From positions 124,001-188,000 of the forward strand of contig NZ_JBHUIO010000011.1 of the NCBI RefSeq assembly GCF_042682745.1: DNA of 64,000 nt, read 5' to 3'. A program made the translations under genes and the position numbers. Below the pieces are notes generated by a model. It saw nothing but the letters and a program-made list of their open reading frames with translations. It did not search any database and had not been told where the DNA came from. Each line of letters begins with the position of its first letter. Positions within the stretch are counted from its first letter, which is position 1. Origin of the DNA: Tumebacillus_A lipolyticus (lineage in GTDB: Bacteria; Bacillota; Bacilli; Tumebacillales; Tumebacillaceae). Positions 33,793 to 42,885 of the stretch are shown piece by piece.

Positions 33793-36049
33793 TGCGAACG
33801 ATCGAGCTGCCCGCCTGCTGTTTGGCCAAAGATTTGACGTGCGCAGCCTTCGCTGCGATCTCTGACGGTTCAAGGTTGCTGTTTGCCGAAATGTCGAGCG
33901 CAGCCAGCGTCACCGACAGCTGCACGCACTCCCCTCTTTCCCGCAGATTGCCCATGATCTGGCGCACCGCCCGATCGAACAGCCGGATCGTCCGCTCCGC
34001 CAATCGGTCGACCCGCTCCGGCGAGGTGATGATCACAAAATCATCGCCACCGATATGCCCGAGAAAATCTTGGCGATCCCCATACTTTTTCACCTGCCTG
34101 TCCAAGAGGGTGGAGACAAACAGGATCATCTGGTCGCCATATTCAAACCCGTACAGGTCGTTGAACCGCTTAAAATAGTCGAGATCGACATAGAGAATCG
34201 AAAACGCATCCCCCCGCCGCACGAACATCCGCAGTTCCTCTTCGATGCGCAGGTTGCCAGGGAGGCCGGTCAGCGGATTGGCATATTTGGCGATCTCGAT
34301 CTTCACCTTGGACATCACATCGAGCAGCGTCTGCACCGACACCACGCCGCGATACTCCCCCTGCGAGGTGACGATCACATCATCATAGCGCTTCAAGTTG
34401 TTGCGCCCGGTGGCGAGCGACGACACCTCATCGATCAGCATGTTCTGCTCCACCGTCAGCGGATGGGGGTCCATCAGCTCAGCGACGGTGCGCTTGTAAT
34501 AGAGGGGCACACCGTATTGGGAGCCGAGCATCGCGTAGAGATGATCGCGAGTCAAGAGCCCGATCGGCCTGCCCGCGCCCGCCACCACCACCGAGGAGAT
34601 CTGCCGTCTGTTTTCCAGCAGCTCATGCACCTCTTTGACCGTCGCATCGGGTGGGACGACAAATGTGGACGTCGCGATCGAGCCGACCTGCAGCATCGAG
34701 TTGTTCGGCACCTGCATCTTCTCCGTCCGCCTGCGATCGATCGACTGCATGACGCTGATCGGAATCAACAGGGTCATCTGCCGCTGGGGACGCCCGAGCA
34801 GGTAGCCTTGTCCATAATCGATGCCCAGCCGCAACAGCGTTTTGAACTCTTCCTCCTGTTCGATCCCTTCGGCGATGATCTTGCAGCGGATCTTGCGCGC
34901 CAACGCGACAAACGCCTCCAACAGCGCTTGCTTCACCGGGTCGTTATGTACACCGCGCACCAAAGACATGTCCATCTTGATAAAATCGGGACAGAGCTCG
35001 ACGATCGACTGCAAGGACGAGTAGCCGGCCCCCGCATCATCGACTGCGATCAGATACCCCTGCTGGCGGTAGTGTTCCAGCGTTTTGCGAAACCCGGCGT
35101 AGTCCTGAATCGAATGGCGCTCGGTGATCTCAAACACCACCTGCGACGGCGACAGACCACAGCGGTCGAGCAGCCGCTTTGTCTCCCCTTTGGTAAACTG
35201 CGGGTCGTGGATCGTCCGCGGGTTGATGTTTAAGAACAGCTTGGCCCCCTGGGCCAGACCTGACGCCCCTTCGATCGCTCGCTCGCGGCAGATCTTCTCC
35301 AGCCGGTACAGCTCCCCCGCCTCTTCCGCATAGGTGAACAGCGTGTCCGGCCGCTGAAAGCGGCTGCCCTCAGGGCCGCGCGACAACGCTTCCCATCCGA
35401 GCGCCTCCCCCGTCTCACAGGAGATGATCGGCTGATAGACCGATTGGATCGCGCGCTGGTTCAACACCTCCTGAAATTCTTGGAGCAGCTGATCCCCGCC
35501 CTTTGCCGTCTTGCGCGCCATCTTGACCGCCTGCTTGATCGTCCGGTAGAGCTGACGTTCGAGCGGCTCATACGATCCGCTCAGCACCGCATACCCGAGG
35601 TGCAAATCGAGCGGTGCGGACAGCAGCTGCGGTCGCTTCTGATTCACATCCTGCACGATGCGGTTGCGAAACTCGGCCGCAAACTCGTACATCTGCTGCT
35701 CGTCCATCTGCGCTTCCAACTGATAGCAGACCAGAAAATCGTCGCCCCAGAAGTTCTCCACTTCCAACAGGCGATCATTGTCGATCATCTCGTGGCTGAT
35801 GATCCGAATGCAGGTCTCGACCAATTCGATCAGCTCGGCTGCCGTTCGCTCGCCAAAACGCCGCTCGATCTCGGCGAACTGAACGATGTCCAAGTAGAAA
35901 AAAGCAACTTGCTCTTTCTCCGCCAACAGCTTCTTCAACCGCTTGCTCACCGGATGATACCGCATCACTTCCTTGATGATCGAGGCGCGCTCCCCATCGT
36001 AGCGCCCATTCTCTCCCAGAATAAATTGAAAAGCACGTGTCCATTCCAT
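33773..36049 (-). CDS. EAL - CBS - GGDEF c-di-GMP signalling protein
   Basis: About 758 residues in four parts. Residues 25-180 are a degenerate GGDEF-like domain (FFYLDIVQFAEIERRFG, no GG[DE]EF). An EAL domain follows (GWEALSRG near 216, then FLNINPRTIHD, EITERHS, AVDDAGAGYSSL), expected to hydrolyse c-di-GMP. Next is a CBS pair (about 450-575), which often binds adenosine nucleotides. Last is a GGDEF domain with YVDLDYFKRFND and GGDDF (near 668), expected to make c-di-GMP. It is cytoplasmic, with no membrane helix. One protein may thus both make and break the messenger, with the CBS pair as a switch. The ATG at 36049 (GGGAAGGGTGAG upstream) is preferred to longer frames. Confidence 0.88.
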   Translation of the reverse strand: MEWTRAFQFILGENGRYDGERASIIKEVMRYHPVSKRLKKLLAEKEQVAFFYLDIVQFAEIERRFGERTAAELIELVETCIRIISHEMIDNDRLLEVENFWGDDFLVCYQLEAQMDEQQMYEFAAEFRNRIVQDVNQKRPQLLSAPLDLHLGYAVLSGSYEPLERQLYRTIKQAVKMARKTAKGGDQLLQEFQEVLNQRAIQSVYQPIISCETGEALGWEALSRGPEGSRFQRPDTLFTYAEEAGELYRLEKICRERAIEGASGLAQGAKLFLNINPRTIHDPQFTKGETKRLLDRCGLSPSQVVFEITERHSIQDYAGFRKTLEHYRQQGYLIAVDDAGAGYSSLQSIVELCPDFIKMDMSLVRGVHNDPVKQALLEAFVALARKIRCKIIAEGIEQEEEFKTLLRLGIDYGQGYLLGRPQRQMTLLIPISVMQSIDRRRTEKMQVPNNSMLQVGSIATSTFVVPPDATVKEVHELLENRRQISSVVVAGAGRPIGLLTRDHLYAMLGSQYGVPLYYKRTVAELMDPHPLTVEQNMLIDEVSSLATGRNNLKRYDDVIVTSQGEYRGVVSVQTLLDVMSKVKIEIAKYANPLTGLPGNLRIEEELRMFVRRGDAFSILYVDLDYFKRFNDLYGFEYGDQMILFVSTLLDRQVKKYGDRQDFLGHIGGDDFVIITSPERVDRLAERTIRLFDRAVRQIMGNLRERGECVQLSVTLAALDISANSNLEPSEIAAKAAHVKSLAKQQAGSSIVRKKSAQS

Positions 36050-36211
36050 GACGCGCTCACCCTTCCCCAAATGCCCTATCACCAGTTTATAAATTCTATG
36101 TAAAGATTCCGCAAACGTATCCTCATTTTTTTGTGAATTTAAATTTACCGGCAGTAAACTCCACGTTTCGGCAAAAACATGGTATGCTGAACAAAAAAAG
36201 GAGTCACTGCG

Positions 36212-37396
36212 ATGAACCCGTCTCGCCTCTTGATGCTGTTCTTGACGATCAACGTGATTAACTATGTGGATCGCCAAGTGCTTTCCGGGGTCTTCCCGCT
36301 GTTAAAAGAGCACTTTTTGTTATCCGATACAGCGCTGGGGTTGCTCGGTTCGGCCTTTATGATCACTTATTCGCTGACCTCCATCCCCTTTGGCGCTTGG
36401 TCAGATCGCTGGATGCCGCACAAGGTAGCCGCGATCGGCGTGGCGGTGTGGAGCTTGGCGACCGTCTCCTCGGCGCTCGCCTGGTCGTTCGCATCCCTGT
36501 TCATCTTTCGAGCGCTGATCGGTGTCGGCGAAGCTGCCTACGTCTCGACAGCAGGCACGATTCTCTCCAACGCCTATCCGGAGCGCAAACGCTCTGGCGT
36601 GCTCGGTCTGTTCAACCTCGGGATGCCGATCGGCGGCGCGCTCGGCGTCGTGCTCGGCGGATGGCTCGGCGCGACCTTCGGCTGGCAGTGGGCGTTCTTT
36701 CTCGTCGGGGTACCCGGCCTGATCCTCGCTTATCGAGCATGGCGCCTGCCGCTGCCCAAACAACCGACCGCTGAAAAACATGAAAAATTCAGTATTCGCG
36801 ATCTTTTCCGACTTCTGAAAAACAAACCGTATCTGTACACCTGTCTCGGCTATGCGGGCATCTCGTTCGCGTTCGGCGCGATCGTGCTGTTTGTGCCCAC
36901 CTTCTTTGAGCGCTCTTTCGGCTACTCGCTGGAAAAAGCAACCTTGCTGGCCGGCGGTTTGCAAGTGGGCGCCGGACTGCTCGGCGCGCCGATCGGCGGT
37001 TATATCGCCGACTTCTGGCAGAAGCGAAACGGGCGCGGTCGGGCGTACACCTTGATCCTGTCGATGGCGCTGTCAGCCATCTTCCTCTGGGGCGGGCTGA
37101 TGTTCGAAAGCTTCGTCTGCTTTTTCTTCTCCGCTTTCTTCATGCTCTGGCATGTCGGCGTTGCGAGCGCTCTGGTGTTCGACGTGACCGACAAGGCGAT
37201 CTGGAACACGGCGGCTGCGCTGGCTCTGTTCGTGATGCACTTTCTCGGCGACATCCCAAGCCCGGTGATCGTCGGATTCATCTCCGACCAGACCTCGCTG
37301 TTCACCGCGTTTTCGCTGCTGCCGATCCCGATGTTGCTCGCCTCCTTCTTCTTCTGGAAGGCTGGCAGCTATTTGCACAAGCGCCCCGCTATCTAA
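36212..37396 (+). CDS. MFS transporter, spinster-like
   Basis: A 394-residue MFS protein with about 12 helices, opening NVINYVDRQVLSGVFPLLKE, the Asp/Arg pair in helix 1 typical of the spinster/hexuronate-like branch. Other signatures are FGAWSDRWMPHKVAAIGV, RALIGVGEAAYVSTAGTILS and NLGMPIGGALGVVLGGWLGA. The substrate may be an organic acid or lipid-like molecule but is not predictable. AAAGGAG precedes the ATG. It is divergent from the c-di-GMP gene and followed by a terminator. Confidence 0.88.
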   Translation: MNPSRLLMLFLTINVINYVDRQVLSGVFPLLKEHFLLSDTALGLLGSAFMITYSLTSIPFGAWSDRWMPHKVAAIGVAVWSLATVSSALAWSFASLFIFRALIGVGEAAYVSTAGTILSNAYPERKRSGVLGLFNLGMPIGGALGVVLGGWLGATFGWQWAFFLVGVPGLILAYRAWRLPLPKQPTAEKHEKFSIRDLFRLLKNKPYLYTCLGYAGISFAFGAIVLFVPTFFERSFGYSLEKATLLAGGLQVGAGLLGAPIGGYIADFWQKRNGRGRAYTLILSMALSAIFLWGGLMFESFVCFFFSAFFMLWHVGVASALVFDVTDKAIWNTAAALALFVMHFLGDIPSPVIVGFISDQTSLFTAFSLLPIPMLLASFFFWKAGSYLHKRPAI

Positions 37397-37414
37397 ACAA
37401 AAAGCATCGCACGA

Positions 37415-37444
37415 AAAAAGACCACCCGCTCAGGTGGTCTTTTT
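37415..37444. terminator. bidirectional terminator
   Basis: AAAAAGACCACC (37415-37426) and GGTGGTCTTTTT (37433-37444), with A and T runs on both sides, lie between convergent genes. Confidence 0.9.
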
Positions 37445-37451
37445 CCGTCGG

Positions 37452-38222
37452 TCAAATCTTCCAGACGACAAACGCCATCAAGATCATGCCGATCGTAATC
37501 CAATAGGACAGCTGCAACCACTCCTGCTTCTCTTTTGTGAAGCGCTCAAGCGTCACCTCATGGACAGGTCGACCGATCTTCGGCTCATTTTTCAAAAAGA
37601 TGCGCTCCCAGTTGGGCAGGTGGCGGTACAAGACGCCCGCCACCATCAAGAACAGGGCGACCTGTTCGGCGAGCACCTGCGGAGTGAACAGAAACACGCA
37701 CAGCGCCCCCACGATCACAATCGTGGTCGCAATCACGATATAACGGATGAGGAAGGCCAAGATCACATAGCTGGCCACTGTGATCAGCAGGGGGTACGGT
37801 TGGAGAAACAGCAGGGCGCCGCCAGCGGTCGCCAGCGCTTTTCCGCCGCGGAATTTGGTGTACATGGAGAACACATGTCCAAGCACCGCTCCCGCCGCGG
37901 TCCAGAAGGCGAGCGTCTGATCCTGCGTCACCCACGCGGTCAACATCGTCGGGAAAAACCCTTTGCTCACATCGAGGATCAGCACGACCGCCGCCGCTCG
38001 CTTGCCGAACAGGATCAGCGTGTTCGTAGCGCCCGGATTGCCGCTGCCCTGTTTAAAAATGTTGGCGCCCTTTTTCTGGCCGAGCAGAAAAGCGAACGGC
38101 GTCGAACCTACGAGATAGCCGAACAGAAGCGCCATGCTGATAGAAAAGATCATCAAAGCTAACACACCGCCAATCATAACTGAATACAAAATTGCAAAAA
38201 TTGATACAAACGGTTCAACCAT
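37452..38222 (-). CDS. plsY: glycerol-3-phosphate acyltransferase PlsY family
   Basis: A 256-residue membrane acyltransferase that transfers an acyl chain from acyl-phosphate to glycerol-3-phosphate, the first step in phospholipid synthesis. YLVGSTPFAFLLG, GSGNPGATNTLILFGK and KFRGGKALATAGGALL are the three PlsY motifs. It is longer than typical PlsY (about 200 residues), with an extra N-terminal helix and a C-terminal tail of about 50 residues. The start is uncertain; Met codons at 38177 and 38153 are alternatives and none has a strong ribosome site. The next gene, a glycerophosphodiesterase, ends 16 bases upstream. Confidence 0.82.
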   Translation of the reverse strand: MVEPFVSIFAILYSVMIGGVLALMIFSISMALLFGYLVGSTPFAFLLGQKKGANIFKQGSGNPGATNTLILFGKRAAAVVLILDVSKGFFPTMLTAWVTQDQTLAFWTAAGAVLGHVFSMYTKFRGGKALATAGGALLFLQPYPLLITVASYVILAFLIRYIVIATTIVIVGALCVFLFTPQVLAEQVALFLMVAGVLYRHLPNWERIFLKNEPKIGRPVHEVTLERFTKEKQEWLQLSYWITIGMILMAFVVWKI

Positions 38223-38237
38223 CAGGCGAGACTTGCG

Positions 38238-39047
38238 CTAGCGCAGTCCCATCTCTTTCATCACTTTGACCACGCGATCCGGATAGTCGCTGCAGATGCC
38301 GTCGACGCCCCACTCCAGCAGTCGCCGAATGTCCGGTTCCTCGTTGATCGTCCACACGTGCACCTTCACGCCATGATCGTGGGCGACCTTGAGCATCCGC
38401 GGCGTGACCACTTTCACGCCATACCCTTTCTCCGGAACTTGAAACGCATCGACAGGAGGTTTGTAAAACTTGTGCAGCCCCGATTGCAGGTAGCAGATAA
38501 ACTGGACCATGTCCCGCGTGTTCGCACCTGTCGCGATGCGGGACGAGGCCAATTTGCGAAAGCGCTTCATCGTCACGCTGTGAAACGAGGCGACCAACAC
38601 TCGATCTTCCGCTTTGCACGCTTTGATCGTCTCGACCAACGCCGCTTCCATCGGCGGAGATGACTGCTTGATATCCATGTTGATGCGAATCGTCGGAAAT
38701 TCGGTCAGCACGTCTTGCAGAGTCGGGATCGTCACACCGGTGCCCCGAAACGGAAACGTCTTCCCGCCATCTGGCGTAAATCGATAGCCGAAATCGAACT
38801 CGCGCAGCTCGGCGAGCGTCTTGTACTTGATCATGCCGCTGCCGTCTGTCAGCCGGTCGATCGTGTCGTCGTGGCTGATCACCACATGACCGTCCCGCGT
38901 CATGTGCACATCAGTCTCAAACGCGTCCGCGCCCATCTGAATCGCGAGCTGAAACGCTTCCAGCGTGTTGGATGGCGCGTGCGCAGATGCTCCCTGATGG
39001 GCGAGCACCATCGGGCGCGGCAGATTCAAATATGGTTTGACCCCCAT
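38238..39047 (-). CDS. glycerophosphodiester phosphodiesterase
   Basis: A 269-residue GDPD-family TIM barrel that splits glycerophosphodiesters into glycerol-3-phosphate and an alcohol. LAHQGASAHAPSNTLEAF (about residues 15-32; HR/HQ-type catalytic His), ETDVHMTRDGHVVISHDD (metal ligands and second His) and WTINEEPDIRRLLEWGVDGI at the end are typical. There is no signal peptide, so it is cytosolic. The family usually has HRG where this has HQG, a conservative change seen in some members. It could supply glycerol-3-phosphate to the adjacent PlsY. Confidence 0.9.
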   Translation of the reverse strand: MGVKPYLNLPRPMVLAHQGASAHAPSNTLEAFQLAIQMGADAFETDVHMTRDGHVVISHDDTIDRLTDGSGMIKYKTLAELREFDFGYRFTPDGGKTFPFRGTGVTIPTLQDVLTEFPTIRINMDIKQSSPPMEAALVETIKACKAEDRVLVASFHSVTMKRFRKLASSRIATGANTRDMVQFICYLQSGLHKFYKPPVDAFQVPEKGYGVKVVTPRMLKVAHDHGVKVHVWTINEEPDIRRLLEWGVDGICSDYPDRVVKVMKEMGLR

Positions 39048-39066
39048 ACCTCTCCCCCAATTTCTT

Positions 39067-39699
39067 CTATTCTGGCTTGTGCAAGCCCAGTCTGTCAAAG
39101 ATCAATTGACGCTTCGCTTCAAATTCTTCCACCGAGAGTACCGGCACCAGATCGGTGTCGGTGATCGGATCGGTCAATTTCAACCAGGATTTGCACCCGA
39201 TGTACGACCGATCCACCTTGACCCGCTTCGGCTCGGTCAGCGCATAGGCCCGCACCGTCAAGATATGCAACGGTTTGTCATGCTTCCACTGCAGCCGTTC
39301 TGTCGCATAGTCATGCGTCATGATATGAAACGGATCGAGCTTCTTCAGATCCTCCTCCGCTTCCAGCGAGATGTCGTCCACCACGTGGGCCGCATGGGTG
39401 ATCATCACTTCCTCCGGCGGGAGCTGAACGCCTTGCAGACTGCTTTCGACTCGCGCTTGAAACGCCGGCTTGATCAGGTGCGCCTTTTGATGCTCATAGG
39501 TCGGGTAGAAATAAAAGGATGTCTCCTCCAAGCGAAACTCCCTCGTCTCCTCTGTGATCCCGCCTTTGCGCACGAGCACCACCTGTTGACCGCTGGCGAT
39601 CGCATCGATGCAAACCGCCCATTCTTTGAGCGCCACCTCTTTGACCGGCAAGTAGGGGCTATGCAGATCTACCGAAAACGAACGCACTCCGATTCCCAT
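39067..39699 (-). CDS. DUF1802 family protein
   Basis: A 210-residue protein matching the DUF1802 pattern: LKEWAVCIDAIASGQQVVLV then RKGGITEETREFRLEETSFY with FYPTYEHQ. The family has no known function; the conserved Lys/Glu/Trp residues suggest an enzyme or nucleic-acid-associated protein. It lies 7 bases after the DedA gene, so both are likely co-transcribed. Confidence 0.8.
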   Translation of the reverse strand: MGIGVRSFSVDLHSPYLPVKEVALKEWAVCIDAIASGQQVVLVRKGGITEETREFRLEETSFYFYPTYEHQKAHLIKPAFQARVESSLQGVQLPPEEVMITHAAHVVDDISLEAEEDLKKLDPFHIMTHDYATERLQWKHDKPLHILTVRAYALTEPKRVKVDRSYIGCKSWLKLTDPITDTDLVPVLSVEEFEAKRQLIFDRLGLHKPE

Positions 39700-39705
39700 C
39701 CTCGC

Positions 39706-40329
39706 TCACTCCTCTCGATCGCTCGTCTTGAGCTCTTCCTTCGCCTTCCTCCGCCTACCGCTCACGATGCGCCACAAAATTGGTGTCAGCACCGAGAGGA
39801 CGATCATCGCGATGATCCAGAAGCGGTACGGATACAAAACTTTCTCCAGATGGTGCAATTGATCGCTGAACAGCATGCCGAGCAACAAAAACGTCAACGT
39901 CCAAAACAGCGCCCCCAGATAGGCGACCGGGGCGAACAGACGAAATTTCATCTGCCCGAGCCCAGCCGATATCGCGGTCAGATGGCGGACCCCAGGCACG
40001 AAGTAGCCAAAGAACAGGGCGATCCCACCAAAGCGCTCCATGTTGCGCTCCACACGCTGAAGCCGCTCTTCTGTCAGGTGCAACAGCCGCCCCCATCTGG
40101 AGACGACCTCCTTGCCCAACACGCGGCCGATCAGATAGGACAGCGTGATTCCGACCGAGCTGCCCAAAAAGGCGGCGAGCAGCGCTCCAGTAAAGTTCAG
40201 ATGACCTTGTGAAACCAGATAGCCTGTGAACGTGAGCAACGTCTCATCTGGCAATGGCAACCCGACGATCCCGAGCACGAGCAGACCGAACAGCCCCAGG
40301 TACCCGTATTGATCGAGCATCGAAATCAA
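39706..40329 (-). CDS. DedA family membrane protein
   Basis: About 207 residues with four to five hydrophobic helices. LGIVGLPLPDETLLTFTGYL and the later FGGIALFFGYFVPGVRHLTA correspond to the DedA/VTT signature with its conserved Glu and Arg. DedA proteins act as lipid flippases (for example undecaprenyl phosphate or PE) or in proton-motive-force homeostasis. The start is ambiguous: a good GAGGTG site lies at about 40350, but the in-frame codons right after it are GTT and ATC. TTG at 40329 or ATG at 40320 are the nearest standard starts. A 31-residue membrane peptide gene lies upstream on the same strand. Confidence 0.85.
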   Translation of the reverse strand: MISMLDQYGYLGLFGLLVLGIVGLPLPDETLLTFTGYLVSQGHLNFTGALLAAFLGSSVGITLSYLIGRVLGKEVVSRWGRLLHLTEERLQRVERNMERFGGIALFFGYFVPGVRHLTAISAGLGQMKFRLFAPVAYLGALFWTLTFLLLGMLFSDQLHHLEKVLYPYRFWIIAMIVLSVLTPILWRIVSGRRRKAKEELKTSDREE

Positions 40330-40521
40330 ATGTTGATCGATAACAGCATCACCTCTTCCCCCAAAACCGCTGAGCGATTCAGCCAACCGGTCGATCCGCC
40401 CCCACTCGTGCGAACGGCTGGCCGACTCTCGCTCTCCGTGCAAACTGCCTGCCCTCTGATCGTACCATTGCTTCGCTCAGATTTCACTGCTTACGTCAAA
40501 TCCTGCGAGCCGAGCCATAAG

Positions 40522-40617
40522 TCATTCGGGAATCAGCGTGTCAAACCAGACGCCTGCCGCATAGATCAGCAGGACGGAGATGACAGAGAGAAGGACGACG
40601 ATCACAAACTGTCGCAT
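40522..40617 (-). CDS. 31-residue single-helix membrane peptide
   Basis: AAAGGAGGAGGAAAG leads directly to an ATG and 31 codons: MRQFVIVVLLSVISVLLIYA then AGVWFDTLIPE and TGA. It is one membrane helix with a short conserved-looking tail. The very strong ribosome site and clean terminator hairpin just upstream (40640-40670) support a real small gene. It precedes the DedA gene by about 190 bases. The function is unknown. Confidence 0.7.
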   Translation of the reverse strand: MRQFVIVVLLSVISVLLIYAAGVWFDTLIPE

Positions 40618-40639
40618 CTTTCCTCCTCCTTTCCACTAA

Positions 40640-40670
40640 AAAGGCATGCAGGGTATCTGCATGCCTTTTT
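40640..40670 (-). terminator. Rho-independent terminator
   Basis: AAAGGCATGCAG (40640-40651) pairs with CTGCATGCCTTT; T tracts occur on both strands. It ends the gene at 40685-41074. Confidence 0.85.
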
Positions 40671-40684
40671 ATCCTTCCCAATTC

Positions 40685-41074
40685 TTACGGCGTCACACTT
40701 TCGAGTGCAGGGCCGGCGATCAGCTTTGCTTCCACTCCGTTTTCGCCCCACTCTTTGATCAGCGTGTCGATCGTCTCTTGGGCGAGCGGATACACTTGGA
40801 TCATCGTCAGCATGTCGAGCATCGCCTTCTGCTCATTTTTGCGCGTGCGGGAGAGGATGTCGGCGATCAGGTCCATCTCATCAGGTGTCAACCCGCTCTC
40901 GATGGCGCGAATGTTGATCACCGTCTCGCCGAAGGTGACCTCATACACGTTGTCCTGCTCGGTCGCGATCGGAAATTCGCGCCCTTTGAAGCGGCTGGAC
41001 AGCGTCATCTTTTGTACAGGGTTGAGCTTGGTGCGCTTGAGCGCCGATTTGAAATCGAATAGTTCGACTGTCAT
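40685..41074 (-). CDS. conserved hypothetical protein, 129 residues
   Basis: A soluble protein with mixed helix and strand and no membrane segments. It begins MTVELFDFKSALKRTKLNPV and has RKNEQKAMLDMLTMIQVY in the second half. I do not recognise a family. GGAGGA precedes the ATG. It stands alone, with a terminator behind it and the orphan kinase gene upstream. Confidence 0.7.
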   Translation of the reverse strand: MTVELFDFKSALKRTKLNPVQKMTLSSRFKGREFPIATEQDNVYEVTFGETVINIRAIESGLTPDEMDLIADILSRTRKNEQKAMLDMLTMIQVYPLAQETIDTLIKEWGENGVEAKLIAGPALESVTP

Positions 41075-41130
41075 ATAGAGTCCTCCAAGAAAGCGTATTG
41101 TTCCTAGTATACCGAAAAACTGACAAACTT

Positions 41131-42762
41131 TTAAGTGACCGTCGTAGAAATCGAACCGATCGCCCGCTCATCAGGTCGATAGGGCAGCCAGATCGCAACG
41201 ACGGTGCCGCAGTCGACGGTGCTCTCCACCGTCATGTCGCCTCCGTGCGCCTGGATGATCGCCTTGGCGTTGGACAGGCCCAAGCCCGTCCCCCTGCTCT
41301 TCGTCGTATAGAAGGGCTCGAACACATCGGTCAGACGATCGTTTGGAATCCCCTGTCCCGTGTCGGAGATGCGAATCACCACCTGCTCCGACTCCGCGCG
41401 ATCCTTCTGGACGACAACTTCGATCGTTCCGCCCTCCGGGGTGGCGTCGATCGCATTTTTCAGCAGGTTTAAAAACACCTGTTGCAGTTGGTCGCAGTCG
41501 GCGCGGATGATCCCCACCTGCTCATACTGTTCGATCAGCTGTAAGTTTCCTTGCAAAAAAGTGTTTTGCATCAGGTTGCAAGTATCCCGCAGCGTCTCGA
41601 CCACATTGCAGTCGCAAAAGGTCGGCGTCTGCGGCTTCGATATATTTAAAAAATGATTGACCAGATTCTCTATGCGTTGCAACTCGGATAAGATCATCTT
41701 GCCTTTTTTCTCCGACTTTTCCGAGAACTTTTCCTGTTTGAGCAAAAGCTGCATGGCGAGCTTGATCACAGCGACCGGGTTGCGGATCTCGTGCGCGATC
41801 TGCGCCGAGAACTTGCCCATCGTCGAGAGGCGCTCCCCCTGCTGGATGCTGCGTTCCATCCGGACAAACTTGGTCATGTCGCGCCCGACGAGCAACAGCG
41901 TACACGACCCGTTGTTCTCATCTTGAACCCAGTGCGCGTCCCAGAAGATGTAGCACTGCTCCCTGGTTCCCGGCTTTTTGACCACCTCTAAAAAATCGGT
42001 CAGCTCCTTGTGACCGCGCAGGGCGGCAAGGGCTGCGCTCTTCTCTTCAAACATCTCCTGCAGCTTGTCGGCGCCGCTCGGCGCGAGCATGCTGCGGGCC
42101 GCATCGTTCATGTGCAAGATCGAGCCGTCATCCGCGGTGACGACGATCAGATTGTTTGACGTCTGGATGATCTTCTCTTGCAGGAGCAATGTGCGATAGT
42201 GCTCCGACTTGAGAATCATCGTCTTGTTGACCGCATGTCCGATCGACAGCACCGTGCCGAGCATGTATGGGCTGTGCTCCGATTTATACGACCCGATCGC
42301 CAGCCCCCCGACCAGACTGCCTTGCGCGTCATACAGCGGGGTCGCCGCGCAGGACATGCCGTGCAGCGCTTCCATATAGTGCTCCTCGCCGACCATCTGG
42401 ATCGGTCGACCTTCTGCGAGCGCCGTTCCCAAGGCGTTCGCCCCATAGATATCTTCCCGCCAGCAAATCCCTGGCGTCGTGTGTTGCAGCAACAGCCACT
42501 CGGGCAATCGTTCGCCGCGCGTGGCGAGCAGATAGCCGTCCGCATCGCAGATCGCGACGACGCACTCGCTCTCCACCGTGCGGTATAATTGATCCACATA
42601 GGGGAGTGCAGACTCTAGCAGCAGCCGGTTGTGATAGATGCGTTCAGCCAGTTCTTTCGCTGTGAGCGGTTTCATCTCCGGAAATGCTGCCGGATCCACA
42701 CCGTACCGTCTCGACCTGTCCCTCGCATCGTCAAATTGGTTCTCTTGGCTGATTTCGATCAT
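41131..42762 (-). CDS. soluble histidine kinase with AcoR-like GAF and PAS domains
   Basis: A 543-residue kinase without membrane helices. The first about 190 residues resemble the sensor half of AcoR/DhaR-type activators: AKELAERIYHNRLLLESALP and CWREDIYGANALGTALAEGR, then ALHGMSCAATPLYDAQGSLV. A PAS domain follows (about 205-310). The kinase core has FSAQIAHEIRNPVAVIKLAM (phospho-His), NLLKNAIDATPEGG, DTGQGIPNDRL and RGTGLGLSNAKAI. No response regulator is adjacent, so it is an orphan. In this family, partners may include sporulation-type or sigma-54 pathways, but that is not visible here. The ATG at 42762 follows AAAGGGAG. Confidence 0.88.
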   Translation of the reverse strand: MIEISQENQFDDARDRSRRYGVDPAAFPEMKPLTAKELAERIYHNRLLLESALPYVDQLYRTVESECVVAICDADGYLLATRGERLPEWLLLQHTTPGICWREDIYGANALGTALAEGRPIQMVGEEHYMEALHGMSCAATPLYDAQGSLVGGLAIGSYKSEHSPYMLGTVLSIGHAVNKTMILKSEHYRTLLLQEKIIQTSNNLIVVTADDGSILHMNDAARSMLAPSGADKLQEMFEEKSAALAALRGHKELTDFLEVVKKPGTREQCYIFWDAHWVQDENNGSCTLLLVGRDMTKFVRMERSIQQGERLSTMGKFSAQIAHEIRNPVAVIKLAMQLLLKQEKFSEKSEKKGKMILSELQRIENLVNHFLNISKPQTPTFCDCNVVETLRDTCNLMQNTFLQGNLQLIEQYEQVGIIRADCDQLQQVFLNLLKNAIDATPEGGTIEVVVQKDRAESEQVVIRISDTGQGIPNDRLTDVFEPFYTTKSRGTGLGLSNAKAIIQAHGGDMTVESTVDCGTVVAIWLPYRPDERAIGSISTTVT

Positions 42763-42885
42763 GATGAAAGACTCCCTTTCCCCCGAAATCTTTCCTTGCA
42801 AATACGTATTATAACAGATTCTACGAGAGGTTTGCGCAATTTCGTGTCGAAGTTGTAAGTAGATGTACGGATATGGAGGAAGCGC

